Shown: positions 1 to 12,013, numbered from the stretch's first letter. The stretch: 64,000 bases of DNA from Liolophura sinensis (GCF_032854445.1 NW_027017980.1:62001-126000); one strand, 5' to 3'. The notes: a model not told the origin generated them from the letters alone. Translations and numbers: made by a program.

Positions 1-1335
1 AACTGATTTGTCTATTTACATGCGATATCTAGAGGCAGCTCTACACGCATTGTAAATATTAAAATTAATGGCGTTAAAATGCAATCTCTCGTTTCAAGGG
101 TTTGTTGCAAACAATGCAGTTCTGTTCAACAACAAAAAAGCAGTTCTGTTCAACTACACTGAGAAAAGTGCTGGCATAATGAAATAATATTCTGGCCAGG
201 CAACCCAACTTTTTACAAAACTGTTTATATTTCCACAGGGCTGAGAAGAATTCTAATATAACTGATTGTACATTAGCTTTCTTTATGAGCGTCTAGACAC
301 AGTCAAGATCGTTATCATCAACATGACATGCTTCACAGACTTTTCTCGCTTTAACACATACATACTGATTCCTAATAAAATGCTCGGGTGATTTTTACCT
401 GCACATATTGACATGAACAAGCTGAACCAGGTACGTACATCCCACAGACATGAAAACAGCCAGTTGTGTCATTGAAATCAGCTATAATGTAATTCTGTAA
501 CTTTTTCCCATGTTTGCAAAGTGTTTATTTTACCATATACTGCTATACTGGGCATCAGTTTTTGTAAATACACTGATAAACTTACTCTTTAGTGAAACCC
601 TGAAATCGGCCAACCGAACCAATGTAGTTTTGTCTTCATAATCAAATGAAAAAGGTGCATAAATTGTATATGTGAAAAGGATTAGGAATTAAGGTACATA
701 TGTTGTCTTTTACAGTGAAGTAAATTAACTGTAGTAAAAGTTATGTGCACTGCACCAAATTAATGCAGACTATGATAGAAAAGTGCACATTTATCATTTA
801 TTTGTGTATTGGAGAAGATGTTTCAGCAGACTTTAATTTTCAAATCAATAGGCTGGCTCTGAATTACCTCCCTTATTACACAACACCGACCATGATATAA
901 CACACGATTAGTTTTTGTAACATGAAACTGCAAGAAGTGGGATCTTGCCAATTAAAGCATGCACGTGATGTGTAGGTTAAATCACGACAATGAGAAACAT
1001 TCCCCAGACCACAAAATGTGAAAAAAAAACATGATTTGAGCCTTTAAGTCGCAGAAATGTTGACAAGTTGAGAAATTTTGAATGAAGTCCATGTTTTTCA
1101 GTTTAAAACTTTGCCAATAACAATGTTATCCTTTGTATTCAATTAGGGACAGGATATAAAAATTATCTTTGAATTGATTAGAAAAATACAAAAATAAAAA
1201 CTTCCCAAATAAGTGTACAAAATTATAATCTGTCTTTAAGCTAAGTCTTCAATTGCCCCAACTCTTCCAATTTTTAGGAAAGATATTAGTAGTGCTGACA
1301 GCAGAATATGATATTTCTTTCCAAGCTTTATGGAA
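1..1335. other. Unique AT-rich sequence
   Basis: No coding frame, splice pair or repeat match to the rest of the window was seen. Confidence 0.5.
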
Positions 1336-1680
1336 AAGTGAGTGAGTGAGTGAGTGCTTGGGGTTTCACGTATTTTTTTTTCAGTCATGTGACGACGGAG
1401 GAGTCCTTAGAGTGCATGCAGGTGTAATGTGCCTCCTTGTTGCAACACAGATTTCCACCGCTCTTTTATCTAGTGCCACTTCACTGAGATGACTTACCGA
1501 AGGCAAGTAGCCTGATCCATTATAATAATACGAGTTAACAAGTTGTCGCACTTTCCCCTTAATGCTGAACCCCAAGTGAGGGAGTTACAACTTGCTCTTT
1601 TAAGGCCTTATGTGTGTCCCACCCTGGATCTAATGCCCCGAAACAGACGCTCTACCAACTGAGCTATTGGGGCTGTTTTT
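1336..1680 (-). mobile_element. SINE family B, near full length
   Basis: Read on the minus strand: a tRNA-like head, gccccaatagctcagttggt, ending in a degenerate B box (tagatccagg) at about 1674-1620, a body, and the 3' tail with gtcatatgactgaaaaa-type sequence near 1390. It ends in a gtga-repeat at 1336-1357. Pol III A-box similarity is good and the B box is poor. Confidence 0.65.
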
Positions 1681-2741
1681 GTTTTTTTGAAGTAAAGATA
1701 TGAGGATTTCAGAATTGCTGGAAAACACCTTTTCAATTTCGTGTACTTGGGACCTGGGAAACGTTTTCTGAGTTCCCAACAATTTCTGCAATGGGAACCA
1801 ATTTACCTGTAATTTAGTATTAATGGCATTTCATCCAATAAAGTTTGGTGTTTGTTGAAGATCTTGAGGAAAAAAGGGAGAGAATTGGGTATTCTAAATT
1901 TTGTTAGTTTGAATTATCTCCCCTACCCAAAGAGTACAACGCACCATGTGTTAAATACCACTTCTACAACACCCTTGCAATCAAACGCATCTCAGAATCA
2001 GAATTTCATATGAATCACAACTTCCTTGGTCAAAGACCTTGACTGGCTTTCTGTCCTACATGTAATTCATCGGTTGTGCTACTTCCCGTCCATCGTAACG
2101 TGGCAGATGGCAATGCAGACTCGCTGTACACAGAGAGATTGAAAAATGTCCATTTTCATCAGACCACTTGTGGCAACAAAGTACTGAGTGTAAAGCCAAA
2201 CCTTTTTTTTTGTGGGAAACAGACTTTCGGTTCCATGAAATTTTAACCTGGGAACTGACACTGAAACAGAATGATCACTGCTATGAAATCTGGACCTTGT
2301 GAGATAGTTGTCATCCACATCAACCAATCAGCATCTATGAAAATGTCATGTGAGTACATACAAAATGGAGGCTGTAACAACTTTGGGGAGGAGGGGATCA
2401 CATGACCTTGACCTTGAACGTATGACTGTCTTTAAATGCTGGATTCTTCAAAAATGGACAACAAATGTTGCTCGTGTGCATGTAATCAATATTCTGGATC
2501 ATTTGACAAAGGATCTGAAAGTCCAATTTTCAACAACAAATGTTGTCTGTGTGCGATAGGCTTATAAATGCACCTTCCAAATGCGGGAGTGATCTCAAGG
2601 GAGGTAACTCAGTACAGCTCTAATGACTGCATCTAAAGACATGGTGAAATAGTATTAATAATCATTTGTTCCAGAGTTTATATGTATGATCATTGGGGTC
2701 AACATTAATTGTCTAGTAACAATGTTTTCTTCTTATTTCAG
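1681..2741. other. Non-coding, with a small direct repeat
   Basis: caacaaatgttgctcgtgtg at 2459 recurs with changes at 2536. Otherwise nothing is supported. Confidence 0.4.
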
Positions 2742-3187
2742 AATATCTGTGTCTAGCAACATAGTGTGATGAATTGTCTGATAACCTCTGAGGGGATTGG
2801 GGGACATTTTTCCTGGAGTAAATATAGGCTACCGATGTCAAACATGGCACTAGGGGAAAACGTCTTCAAGTTTCTTTCTAACCAGGTAGGCCAACGACCA
2901 AACAGTATGTGGGTTTTACTAAGAATACATGCAGGAATATTCAGAGCATAAGTTTGATGGAGCACTTCCAGCGCTTCAGTGTGATCTTGTCTACTGTCAG
3001 ATTAAAGCATAGCAATGTTGTAAGGCTAGACAATTATAAAGCTGGCCCTAGAATTGTGCTAGGATCTGAGGACTGCAGGCTGCTAAGGAAGAAAGGCGAA
3101 GCTGCCTTAATTTCAGTGCGCATACTTGTAAAGGTCTGTGCTAAATGACTACTATAGCGACATTATAATATCGGAATAAAAGTGTCA
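2742..3187 (+). other. Two splice-flanked segments, possibly a non-coding transcript
   Basis: 2742-2885 follows a strong acceptor (gttttcttcttatttcag) and ends CTAACCAG|GTAGGC. 3116-3187 follows gccttaatttcag and ends GTCAG|GTGAGA. All three frames of the second segment close, and the first is open only from an ATG at 2769 (39 codons). Hence a UTR or lncRNA, or chance. Confidence 0.22.
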
Positions 3188-3999
3188 GGTGAGACCACAG
3201 GCACTCGAAACCAGTTTGTAAACCCTATATGTGCCAAATACCAGCCTCCTACACGTATAAAAGTCTAAATAAAGGCATGAAACGACTTTCAAGACAAAGC
3301 AATGTCTACGAAATTCAAGAAATAAAGCCTTCAACCTCCAACTTTTCCACTCGTTTCCCTACCTGGAGATATTATCTGCTGGAATCCACCATTAGTATTT
3401 CCAAATCAAATGTATTTTGTCTCAGTGCCACTTATATATGAACTATCTGTGTCCGCGAGACATACCGGCATATGGTTTACGGACTGAATTTGAGCGCCTG
3501 TCGGTGAAGCAAATTTTTAAAGAAACGAAAAGCTATAGATGAAACTATTCATTTCATTTCAGTTGTGGAAACAAGCAGGTAGCAACACTCTAAGATCTGC
3601 TGAAAACCTTCACATATGAAGATGAACTTAATTCGCCTTTCCAAAACGAAACTAAATCAGTATATGTTGAATATGTATGCTCACCAACAACAACGTGTGT
3701 TACGCGTGGGGTGGCCTGTAAGCGCTTTCCGATGTCAGTGTGCGAATAATTATAACACTGCCAGGCTTTTTTCCAGGCTAAATCATCTGCTGTTACTTTT
3801 ACTACACGTACACACTTACATTCCCTTTGGTTGAAGTGGGATTACTATCCAACAACATCGAACTTGATGAATGAAAAGTGAAGCCGAGGTATTGTCTGGC
3901 ATCTTCTCTGCTGTCAGCCTTCCTCGTACTTGGCGGGTTAGCAAATGACGTCATCAACTGGAGACGTTTGATTGGCCTATATGTGTTTATTTTTCCCCA
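3188..3999. other. Nothing supported
   Basis: Open frames of about 70 codons at 3229 and 3616 have no splice or composition support. Confidence 0.45.
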
Positions 4000-4095
4000 T
4001 GATTTTATTTATTGATTGATTAAATGAGAACCCGCAACCATCCACATGTTGCCAATTGAAGTTTCGCCGCATTCAAGAATATTTTCACTTTTCCT
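4000..4095 (-). mobile_element. SINE family A, scrambled remnant
   Basis: Contains cccgcaaccatccacatgtt and gccgcattcaagaatatttt in altered order, so it is either an old rearranged copy or two overlapping fragments. Confidence 0.35.
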
Positions 4096-4529
4096 CTGGA
4101 CAGGAATCTGCTGCTGACGAAAAACTCGATGACGACCTGAAGCTGGAATCAAATGTATACACAACTAGGAGGGATTTCAATGCGTGACAAACATTAAGCG
4201 CTGCATAAATTTGGGGGGAAATGTAGGCTAGGTTATCGTATCCTTGATAACATTGCTCTATTTGTGTTATACATGATTAAGTTCGATGTCAACCTATATG
4301 AACATTTATGTATAGCTGTTAATGTACTTTTCGCTGAAAGTCGGTGAAAGGGAAATAATTCATCCGGTCATCTCGCTACAAAACAGTTAACTCATGGACC
4401 TGTATATATAGAGCTTTATCTCTGTGTCTTTGTAACAGTTAACAAAATATAGGCCTCTCCAGCCATTTTGTGAACAGTTAGGCCTGACTACTGCGGAAAA
4501 TGCATTATCGGAATCGATTATAAACTATA

Positions 4530-4700
4530 AATTTATTCGATTTATTTATTTGATATTTTTTACTTTTTTTTATATTTACTTATACGACGGCGGCCACCAT
4601 TATAGTGAGTGGAAACGGGATATTAGCGATCAGGTGTAGAAGTATGTAGAGCTAACTAAAGCCCGGGGCACAGCCATCCACAGACGGCCAGAGAGGAAAT
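4530..4700 (-). mobile_element. SINE family A, diverged
   Basis: tatacgacggcggccaccat and agcccggggcacagccatcc mark the body. Both the tail and the core carry insertions. Confidence 0.5.
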
Positions 4701-4837
4701 AAATCGATTAATAAATCATTAAATTACCGGTAGTTAATTGCATCAAAGCAGCATGACTCACGCTGAATTTAAATCAGTGAACAGCTAAGAATATTCCATC
4801 AGCGTATCTGTATGTGTAGACAATTTTAACAGGGTAC

Positions 4838-5110
4838 CCTTCGAAAATTAATCTGTTAACTTTAATAGAATGTCTGTTGTCTAAGTGATGCTAGAATGTA
4901 TTCTGTTAATATAACACAATATTCTGTCATATTCTACATAATATCCTGTTAGTCTATTAGAATCTTCATGTTGAATTAATAGAATATGTGTAGGCCTAAT
5001 ATTTCTGGCATATGTGTGTTATATCTGGGATGCCTCCTCCAATAACAGAATACATTCTAGCGTACTCAGACAACAGATTTTCTGTTATTGTGAACAGATT
5101 ATTTTTTGAT
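4838..5110. mobile_element. MITE family M, copy 1
   Basis: Terminal inverted repeats of about 55 bp. The left end, aatctgttaactttaatag to gctagaatgtattctg, matches the reverse complement of the right end, gaatacattctagcgtact to ttgtgaacagatt. No coding capacity. The outer ends are partly eroded. Confidence 0.68.
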
Positions 5111-5743
5111 GGTATATTTTCATGTTATATTTGTTCTCGTCGCTTTAAGTGGTCTACAATGCTATTTCGCGTAGTCTCACATGAAGTTCACAAGCCTGCC
5201 GCCGTTATATGACTTACGTCACATGTCGCCAAAAGGTCCATGTTTAAAATGTATATTGTCGGCCGGGAATCAGACGTACAAAGAAACGCTCTAGACTATA
5301 TATGCTCAATAAATCAACATAGAAGATGCCAACTAAGACAAAATTTCCCTATCTTTTTTATGTAAAATGCTAATATATATCAGCTGTAAATAAATTTAAT
5401 TTTAGTATGTGTGAATATTGGTACCAGTAATGCCTAAATGCTTTCAGAGGAGTTAAGTGTGCGTGATTTACCCTTCAACTGTAAAGTAAGTGTAAAGTAA
5501 ATACGTCTGAAAGTATAGGACATATAAGCAGCTACAACATGAAATAGCATTTTTTATTTCAAAGAAGATAATAAATCGACGTGTACAAAATTTGTTACAT
5601 TTTCTACACATGATGTATGAAGACTATTTAATAGCTTACAGCTTATTTTACACAAAAATGCCGAATATTTTCTATATTTAAACCTTCTTTTTGCTTGCTG
5701 CATGGTGGCATGCGGCTGGTGGCAGCTTTCCACGATGAAGCAA
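5111..5743. other. Nothing supported
   Basis: AT-rich spacer between two MITE copies. Confidence 0.45.
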
Positions 5744-5916
5744 CACTCAAAAAAATAATCTGCCAATTTTAACAGAAATTCTCTTGTCTGAGTGATGCTA
5801 CATGTAGAATGTATTCTGTTACTATAACACAATATTTTGTCATATTCGACATAGTATCTTGTTAGTCTGATAGAATCTTTATGTTGAATTAATAGAATAT
5901 GAGTGTTATATATAAC
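5744..5916. mobile_element. MITE family M, copy 2, left half
   Basis: Begins cactcaaaaaaataatctg, the family terminus, and runs through the centre to gaatatgagtgttatat, where a family-A SINE interrupts it. The right half resumes at 6317. Confidence 0.65.
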
Positions 5917-6316
5917 ATTTATTTGATTTATTTATTTGATTTGTGTTTTACGCCGTACTCAAGAATATTTCACTTATCTGTTAACTTTAACAGAATGTCT
6001 GTTGTCTAAGTGATGCTAGAATGTATTCTGTTAATTTAACACATTATCCTGTCATATTCAACATAATATCCTGTTAGTCTATTAGAATCTTCATGTTGAA
6101 TTAATAGAACATGTGTAATATATCTGGGATATGTGTGTTATATCTGGGATGCCTCCTCCAATAACAGGAATATATTCTGGCATCACTCAGACAACAGATT
6201 TTTTTGATGGTATATTTTCCTGTTATACGACGGTGGCCAGCATTATGGTGGGAGGGGCATAGCCCGGTGGAAACCCACAACCATCCGCAGGTTGCTGACA
6301 TACCTTCCCACGTATG
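5917..6316 (-). mobile_element. SINE family A, split by a MITE and nested in another MITE
   Basis: Tail at 5917-5978 (tgtgttttacgccgtactca to tttcactta), then a MITE (5979-6223), then the rest (tacgacggtggccagcatt to cttcccacgtatggccg, 6224-6316). Removing the MITE restores the uninterrupted family-A order. The SINE itself interrupts another MITE copy. Confidence 0.7.
5979..6223. mobile_element. MITE family M, copy 3, inserted in a SINE
   Basis: tctgttaactttaacagaat to ggtatattttcctgtta, sitting between two family-A SINE halves. The left terminal A-rich bases and about 20 bp of the right repeat are missing. It shares an extra gatggtatatttt segment with copy 1, suggesting a subfamily. Confidence 0.65.
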
Positions 6317-6410
6317 GCCGTATATATAACAGAGCAATCTGCCGCAACAGCAGTATACATTCTAGCATCACAGACTTTCTGTTAAAATTAAAAGATTAAT
6401 TTTTTGCCTG
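6317..6410. mobile_element. MITE family M, copy 2, right half
   Basis: tatataacagagcaatct then agtatacattctagcatcac and a diverged terminus, gattaattttttg. It completes the copy begun at 5744 on the far side of the SINE. Confidence 0.62.
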
Positions 6411-6417
6411 AAACTAT

Positions 6418-6605
6418 TCATTTATTTGATTGATGTTTTACGCTTACACGTCGGGAGGAAACCTGGCAGATCCGAGGAAAACCCCACGGCCATCCACAGG
6501 TTGCTGCTAGGCCTTCCCACGTACGGTCGGATAGGAAACCAGCATGAGCTGAAACTTACAGCGACCGCAATGGTGAGAAGCTCCTGGGTCATAGAGGCCT
6601 CCGAT
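6418..6605 (-). mobile_element. SINE family A, internally deleted
   Basis: Inverted copy with a short tail (tttgattgatgttttacgc), a deletion of the aatatttcactt segment, and body aaaccccacggccatccaca to the head end at about 6605. Confidence 0.65.
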
Positions 6606-8091
6606 CCAGTTGACAATTTTTCACATCTATGGCGGTGTTTCATGCAGGTTTGTGGGCGCAGTCTTGCATAAAACTGGTTTGCCCAATGGAGGATAACCTC
6701 CGCTCATAGTCGGACACCCCATGAACCTCTTAACTTAAAAGTGCAGCCTAACACCACGGGATCACGAAACGATGTTAAAACTTGAGTCACAATTTCAATT
6801 GTTAAACTTGGTTTGCTCCTGGAATTTGTTCTTACCCAGAATTTACATTGTCAAGAAATATTTTGACCATGTTATGTAAAAAAATAACAATTTAAAGTGA
6901 ACTGAAATTTTTACTTAAGATGCCTAAGATCGCTTCGTGATGTCGAGGCCAGGGATGTGGGGTAAAGCTATAACCATTCATTCATTGGTCTGAGGGCCAT
7001 GGTTACAGGGAAAGGTACGAATTAGCGATAGATCCAGTCAGATTAATATACCTGACCATATGTGCATTACTTATATTTATTTTATTGGTGTTTTACACCG
7101 TACCCAAGAATATCTCACATTATGGTGGGAGGAAATTAACCCACGACCATAAGCAAATTGCTGGCAAACCTTCCCATGCACATACGGCTCTTGGGTCATT
7201 GCGCCGCGCTGGCACGCTAGCCACTAGGCCACGGAGGCCCGCACTTTCTTGTAAGCTATATATATGTTCTCACCACTAAAATCACAAATACACGCATAGT
7301 TAAATAGGCCTTTCTAATTTTAATGCATTAAGCACAACTTTGACTTATTCATGATATAGATGCCCCGCACAGCAGCTGTACTTTTCACTTGAGCTTCACT
7401 GGCCATGGTCATCTGGTTTCTGAAGGTACTTTCCGAATCTGAAAGATAAAATACGCGTATGATTCCATGCTGTCATTGCCACTAATGTATGTAAAGGGTA
7501 AAACTATTATATGCCTAAATCCAAGTTCAAGGGTGGGGGAAGATCAGGGTTGGGTACATGATGTGATGTCATATGTCATCAACATGAACGAAAATATAAC
7601 AAAGTTTTGAATAAGAACGAACTAAGAAGAGACTTTGCCTGAATTGTCTAGTTTTTCCATTATAGAAAAGTGCATTTCAAATAAATCTCTACAGACAAAA
7701 ATTGTTTTTTTTTTCTTCGTGAACCCTCATGTTAAACTACATGAAAATTTCTACTGAATATGATTAAGGATTGTTATTCAGTAATACATGAAACCTCTCG
7801 ACGAATCTTAGCGCACAAACCTATTTGCATAATAATAGGATGACAAAATGACACAGCTTTTCTAAAAACGATTCACATTTATTTATTTATAGGTGGATGA
7901 AACCGAAGTGTCCGGATTAATTGAAACACTGCACTTGGTCAGGTGCCTGATGATTATCGTGGCTTAAAACCGAAACCGAAGCAGCGTGATCTGGACGCGA
8001 AAACGACACCTCAGGTCAAAGTTTTGGGCCCATCGAATGATTTATGTACCGGACACGCATATGCCTATTCTGACAGGATTATATATTAAAA
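6606..8091. other. Non-coding apart from one SINE
   Basis: Only the SINE at 7074-7243 is recognised. Confidence 0.4.
7074..7243 (-). mobile_element. SINE family A, short
   Basis: Inverted copy with tail, shortened body (cccacgaccataagcaaatt) and head end gccactaggccacggaggcc. Confidence 0.68.
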
Positions 8092-8442
8092 GGCCGCTTC
8101 GGTGGACAAACGGTTAGAGCGTCCGCCTCGAAGTGGGAAGGCCCGGGATCAAACCCTGATCGTGTCACACCGAAAACTTTAAAAATAGTACTTGTTGCTG
8201 CCTCGCTTGGCGCTCAGCAGGTTGGTGCAAGAAAACATGAGTGGTTGTCAGTATAATTTGACTGGGTGGGGTGTCATGTCAGGTGTCTTCGGCATGATAC
8301 TTGAGTGACTGCAGCACTTTAGCTACTCGCCCTGCCACAAGAAGAGACAGTATATGTACACACACCTAATAACTCCTCATCGTCATATGACTGAAAAATT
8401 GTAAAGTATCACGTTAAACCCCAAGCATTCATTCATTCATTC
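8092..8442 (+). mobile_element. SINE with family-B tail and a different tRNA-like head
   Basis: The head, gccgcttcggtggacaaacg to gggatcaaaccc, is tRNA-like with A- and B-box matches but differs from the 1.67-kb head. The 3' part (cgtcatatgactgaaaaatt, then an attc repeat) is the same as family B. Confidence 0.6.
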
Positions 8443-8929
8443 TTTTATGAAAATGTATGCTAACATAGCACGTTTCTATGGATATAGAAAATCTCAGAAA
8501 ACTTTACGGATTTTCCTGACACTCTCGGCGACATTCGGTGGCTTCTGGGCTGTCCCACGTGACATATGCATGCTCTGTCTTAGTCTTCAGACATTCCATT
8601 TCACAGGCCATCTCCAAGGTAACCAACTGGCTCGTGCATGTCACTGGAAGCAGCCAATGTAATTATTGAACATTGAAAAAAAGTCAAAACACAAAAATTG
8701 TAAGTGCAATCCGATTTCGAGTGGAAACCATGAACTTGTATCATTAAAGAATAAACTGATATTTATTTGTTTATGTTTATATACCCTTCCCCGCCCAACC
8801 TCACCCCCGACCACGCTGATTCAAGTCGTCAAAACGCTGGCTCAGCGCAAATATCAGGGCCCATGGCAAATAAGGTCGTGTGTTCCAATTAAGTTCTCGT
8901 TGGTTTGGTTGTGGTTTAAAATAAAGTCA
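8443..8929. other. Nothing supported
   Basis: The 117-codon frame from 8666 runs into a family-E repeat and has no ATG context or splice support. Confidence 0.4.
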
Positions 8930-9035
8930 AATGGTTTGTCAGGTATAATAGTATACCTGCCGAAGGTCGGTGGTTTAATCCGAGTACCCCAATTTCCACC
9001 ACATCATCTTCGATTATGAATTAAACATCTTAGAC
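8930..9035 (+). mobile_element. SINE-like family E fragment
   Basis: Core acctgccgaaggtcggtggt with a diverged tail (attaaacatc). Confidence 0.45.
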
Positions 9036-9117
9036 CACGGCTTTCTACACTAATGAAATAAAAAAATCAAATAAGTTATTTGAAAGATGTTCAAAGAGAT
9101 TTATGAGCGGGGCAATT

Positions 9118-9195
9118 AACTGGCGTGCCCGGAGTAAACCACTGTCCGTTGGCAAATTACTGGAGAGCTCACCCACGTGCGAAACTGAAACTTGC
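9118..9195 (-). mobile_element. SINE-like family E fragment
   Basis: Inverted core: ggagtaaaccactgtccgtt then ggcaaattactgg. Confidence 0.42.
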
Positions 9196-9644
9196 ACGTC
9201 ATATTCGCCATAACTGATAAAAGATAAATAATCTTCATTTGTTGTTTTCCGTGTTTTTTTTTCACGATACGTATACAGTTGTTGGCGTTACATTCTTACT
9301 CGCCTTTCTCCAGACTACCATCTTCGAAGCATTGTTGTTAGTATTACCTGCACACAATGTGACCATTAACCCCAGAAGAGTAAGTCTGTTCATGACGACA
9401 GCGAATCTTTGTGCATACTGGTGCATCCTTGTGTATTTATCCAGATTTAAACATGGAATTTAGACACCGCTACTGTACAGATATCTAGACTACTGTTTTG
9501 GCACACATACTATTTAGCACATGGCAATTTCCCACTATCGTCGCAACCTATATATAACCTCATTTTACTAGATATTGCAAAATATTAAAAAGTCGTCAGC
9601 AAAAAATATTGCAGAGAAATAAAGTGGCAATGTTTTATCTCCGA

Positions 9645-9738
9645 CTTCCCCTAATAAGCCTGACCAACGGGGTGACAAGTGAAAAATTCCTGAGCTGACC
9701 CATGGGGCTTTAGCCACCAATAAAACAAACAAAGATCC
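9645..9738 (+). mobile_element. SINE-like family E tail fragment
   Basis: aagcctgaccaacggggtga to aaaattcctgagc and ccaataaaac. Confidence 0.35.
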
Positions 9739-9764
9739 TAAACTTAAGCTGCAGCGTAAATAAC

Positions 9765-9855
9765 GAGAGCTGGGTTCGAACCCATGATGAGGAGAGGTCG
9801 ATCACCGGCCATACATACTAACGCCGTAATCGCATGAGTCATACGGGGAGACCCC
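9765..9855 (-). mobile_element. tRNA-like SINE head
   Basis: Minus strand: actcatgcgattacggcgtt (A-box region) followed by a perfect B-box-like gggttcgaaccc at 9774-9785. The body was not identified. Not an intact tRNA: no acceptor stem could be paired. Confidence 0.4.
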
Positions 9856-10027
9856 TGCTATGTCCATATTTAAAAGGAAAAATGTCGTCCAGCAGAAGGT
9901 TTCTCTTATCCATTTATTTACTTATTTCGTTGAGATCTTAGATTTCATTTCTATTTAATTGTTTTTATGCATCCTCCACCATTGTGCACCTATACCATGG
10001 CAGTTAATTTTATGGGTTAAGCACAAC

Positions 10028-10095
10028 TGAGCGCCCGGCGTAAACCATCTACCTTGGGCAAGTTACTGGGGAACTTTTCCGTATGTAACGAAAAG
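10028..10095 (-). mobile_element. SINE-like family E fragment
   Basis: Inverted core: ggcgtaaaccatctaccttg then ggcaagttactgg. Confidence 0.42.
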
Positions 10096-10321
10096 AGATG
10101 CACCCCACGATGGAAGATAAGTAGTTTTTAAAATAAGGAATATTAAACTGCTCAAAAGGGTCACATGAGCGTCGTCGACTGCCTGTAGTCACCAAGGCCC
10201 CACAAACAGTGAGGAAATCTACAAATTCGTTCGTGTACCTCACGTTCTGAGCCGTGCAACTCACCAAATACCTTTTAATGGGTCAAATCCCGGCTTTGGA
10301 GAGGAAATTATAGATTCCTAT

Positions 10322-10405
10322 GCTCTCACTGTTCGACAGTAACTTGCCAAAAGTCGGTGGTTTTTAACCAAACAGCCCGGCTTGTTGCACCCCAAAAATA
10401 AACCC
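10322..10405 (+). mobile_element. SINE-like family E fragment
   Basis: cagtaacttgccaaaagtcg then gtggtttttaacc. Confidence 0.42.
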
Positions 10406-11231
10406 CATCGTGAAGAACTGACCCACAGTCGAATAAATAATTTGCCTGTTCCTGTAATGCTTAATGTGTCGTCCCACAAATCACATATCCAAGACATTGA
10501 AGATTATTTCCCTCCATAGATCACTGCTTGCACATATCGAGGTCAGTAACATCTGTCTTTCCTCACTATGGAGGGAAGATGAAGCTCGGACCATTCTTAT
10601 ACATATGCACATCCACGCTACACGCGCCATCTGGGAATCTGTGCCTTAATTCTGGTAAACCAGATTATCTATTGTTACAGTACCACTTCCATTCTTAGGA
10701 GTTCTCGCCTCGTGAGAATGCGATTGCAATGCACCTTTCCTTCACGGTTTCGCGCCTTACAGGCTGATATTGACGATCGTCTGTTTAAAGCCTTGTGTGT
10801 GTAAAGGAGTGGAATGATTGAAATTCAAGGGTGTTACGTTAGTACCAGCTAATAGTGGTGATTATACGCGGTTATACAAAGGTGTCCTGCCCGTGCGAGG
10901 TTATGGGGAAGTGCTACTAGTCCTACCTGAAATGCCTGCATACATGTTCTAAGCGCACATTCTTGTTATTGTTGAGAAATAAATTGTGGCCTATCCCAAG
11001 AAGAGAGAGGATGGTGACTTTAGTTACGATGTTTGTCTTTCAGTTGATTTCATACACGATCGGGAATTGGTACAATCGTGGCCTTGGGCAGGATGCTCTC
11101 TGACTGTTCCTAGGGCTTTAGTGACGGTGTTCGTGTGACATTTGCACAATCTAACGTTCGTTGATGGCCTTTTTTATCTTTCACCAATGTCGCGGTCACA
11201 TGTATATAGCCCTACTTCGCACGTAAGAAAA
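10406..11231. other. Nothing supported
   Basis: An acceptor-like gtttgtctttcag near 11043 has a 31-codon open frame but no donor. Confidence 0.4.
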
Positions 11232-11345
11232 TTTGTCAACGTCTTGCCAAAGGTTGGTGGTTTATCTCGGGCGCTGCTCCATGTACCCATAAATTTAACC
11301 GATAAGAAAGTCTTGTGTGACGCTAAACATCACACACATAAATTA
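11232..11345 (+). mobile_element. SINE-like family E fragment
   Basis: gtcttgccaaaggttggtgg to gtgtgacgctaaacatcac. Confidence 0.45.
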
Positions 11346-11607
11346 TTAGTTTTATGGCCTACAAACTGGTTTGTAAATTCTGGTGCCTAACTACGCTATG
11401 ATGGCGCCTAATCAGTAATCATATAAAAGTAATTACGAACAGCGGAAAGAGTGTTCTGAAATCTAATGTGGGTACATGTAACTTACGTAACATGGGCCAT
11501 TTAACCTAGGGGCATGCATGGTGCTAGAATTATTTAGTGTATATATAACCACATATGTTTTTGACATCGGACTTTTACATTTTAACAGAACAAATCAAAT
11601 CAACAAT

Positions 11608-11740
11608 TATTTATTTGATTTATTCATTTAGTTGGTGTTTTACACCGTACTCTATAATATTTCACTGATGCGACGACGGCCAGCATTTTGGCAGGTTAAA
11701 ACCTGTCAAAGCACGGTGGGAAGCCGCGAACATACGCAAG
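11608..11740 (-). mobile_element. SINE family A, tail half
   Basis: ttggtgttttacaccgtact to aacatacgcaag. Head absent, body rearranged. Confidence 0.55.
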
Positions 11741-11911
11741 AAATGAAATATTCATGTATTCCCAGACTATAATTGCTGTTGCTTTCAAAACAACGAAATC
11801 AATAGCTGCACCGAACAGTAGTTATGATCGTTCTCGCATATACATGTGAATAGTTGTGGACTCTCTCACAAGCGCACCGTTCCCAACAAGTTCACTTTTT
11901 GTTCCAGCTAT

Positions 11912-12013
11912 AATATGTTTCCCAGTGTGCAATATGGACGGGTCTTGTGTTGCACATTTTCTAGTATATATATAACTTGCATTTAAGGTGTATATTGCAC
12001 ACTGGGAAATATT
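11912..12013. repeat. Foldback element, ~102 bp
   Basis: Left arm 11912-11935 (aatatgtttcccagtgtgca atat) pairs with right arm 11992-12013 (atattgcacactgggaaata) with one extra base. The loop is about 56 bp and AT-rich. It is either a miniature hairpin transposon remnant or a structured locus. Confidence 0.6.

Noticed and set aside
2350-2559. 69-codon plus ORF with ATG-like start
   Set aside because: It spans a local direct repeat and has no supporting signals.
8666-9019. 117-codon plus-strand frame
   Set aside because: It crosses a family-E repeat and has no ATG with context.
9239-9463. Hydrophobic 74-codon frame resembling membrane helices
   Set aside because: T-rich DNA gives hydrophobic translations by default. 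There is no ATG at the start and no splice support.
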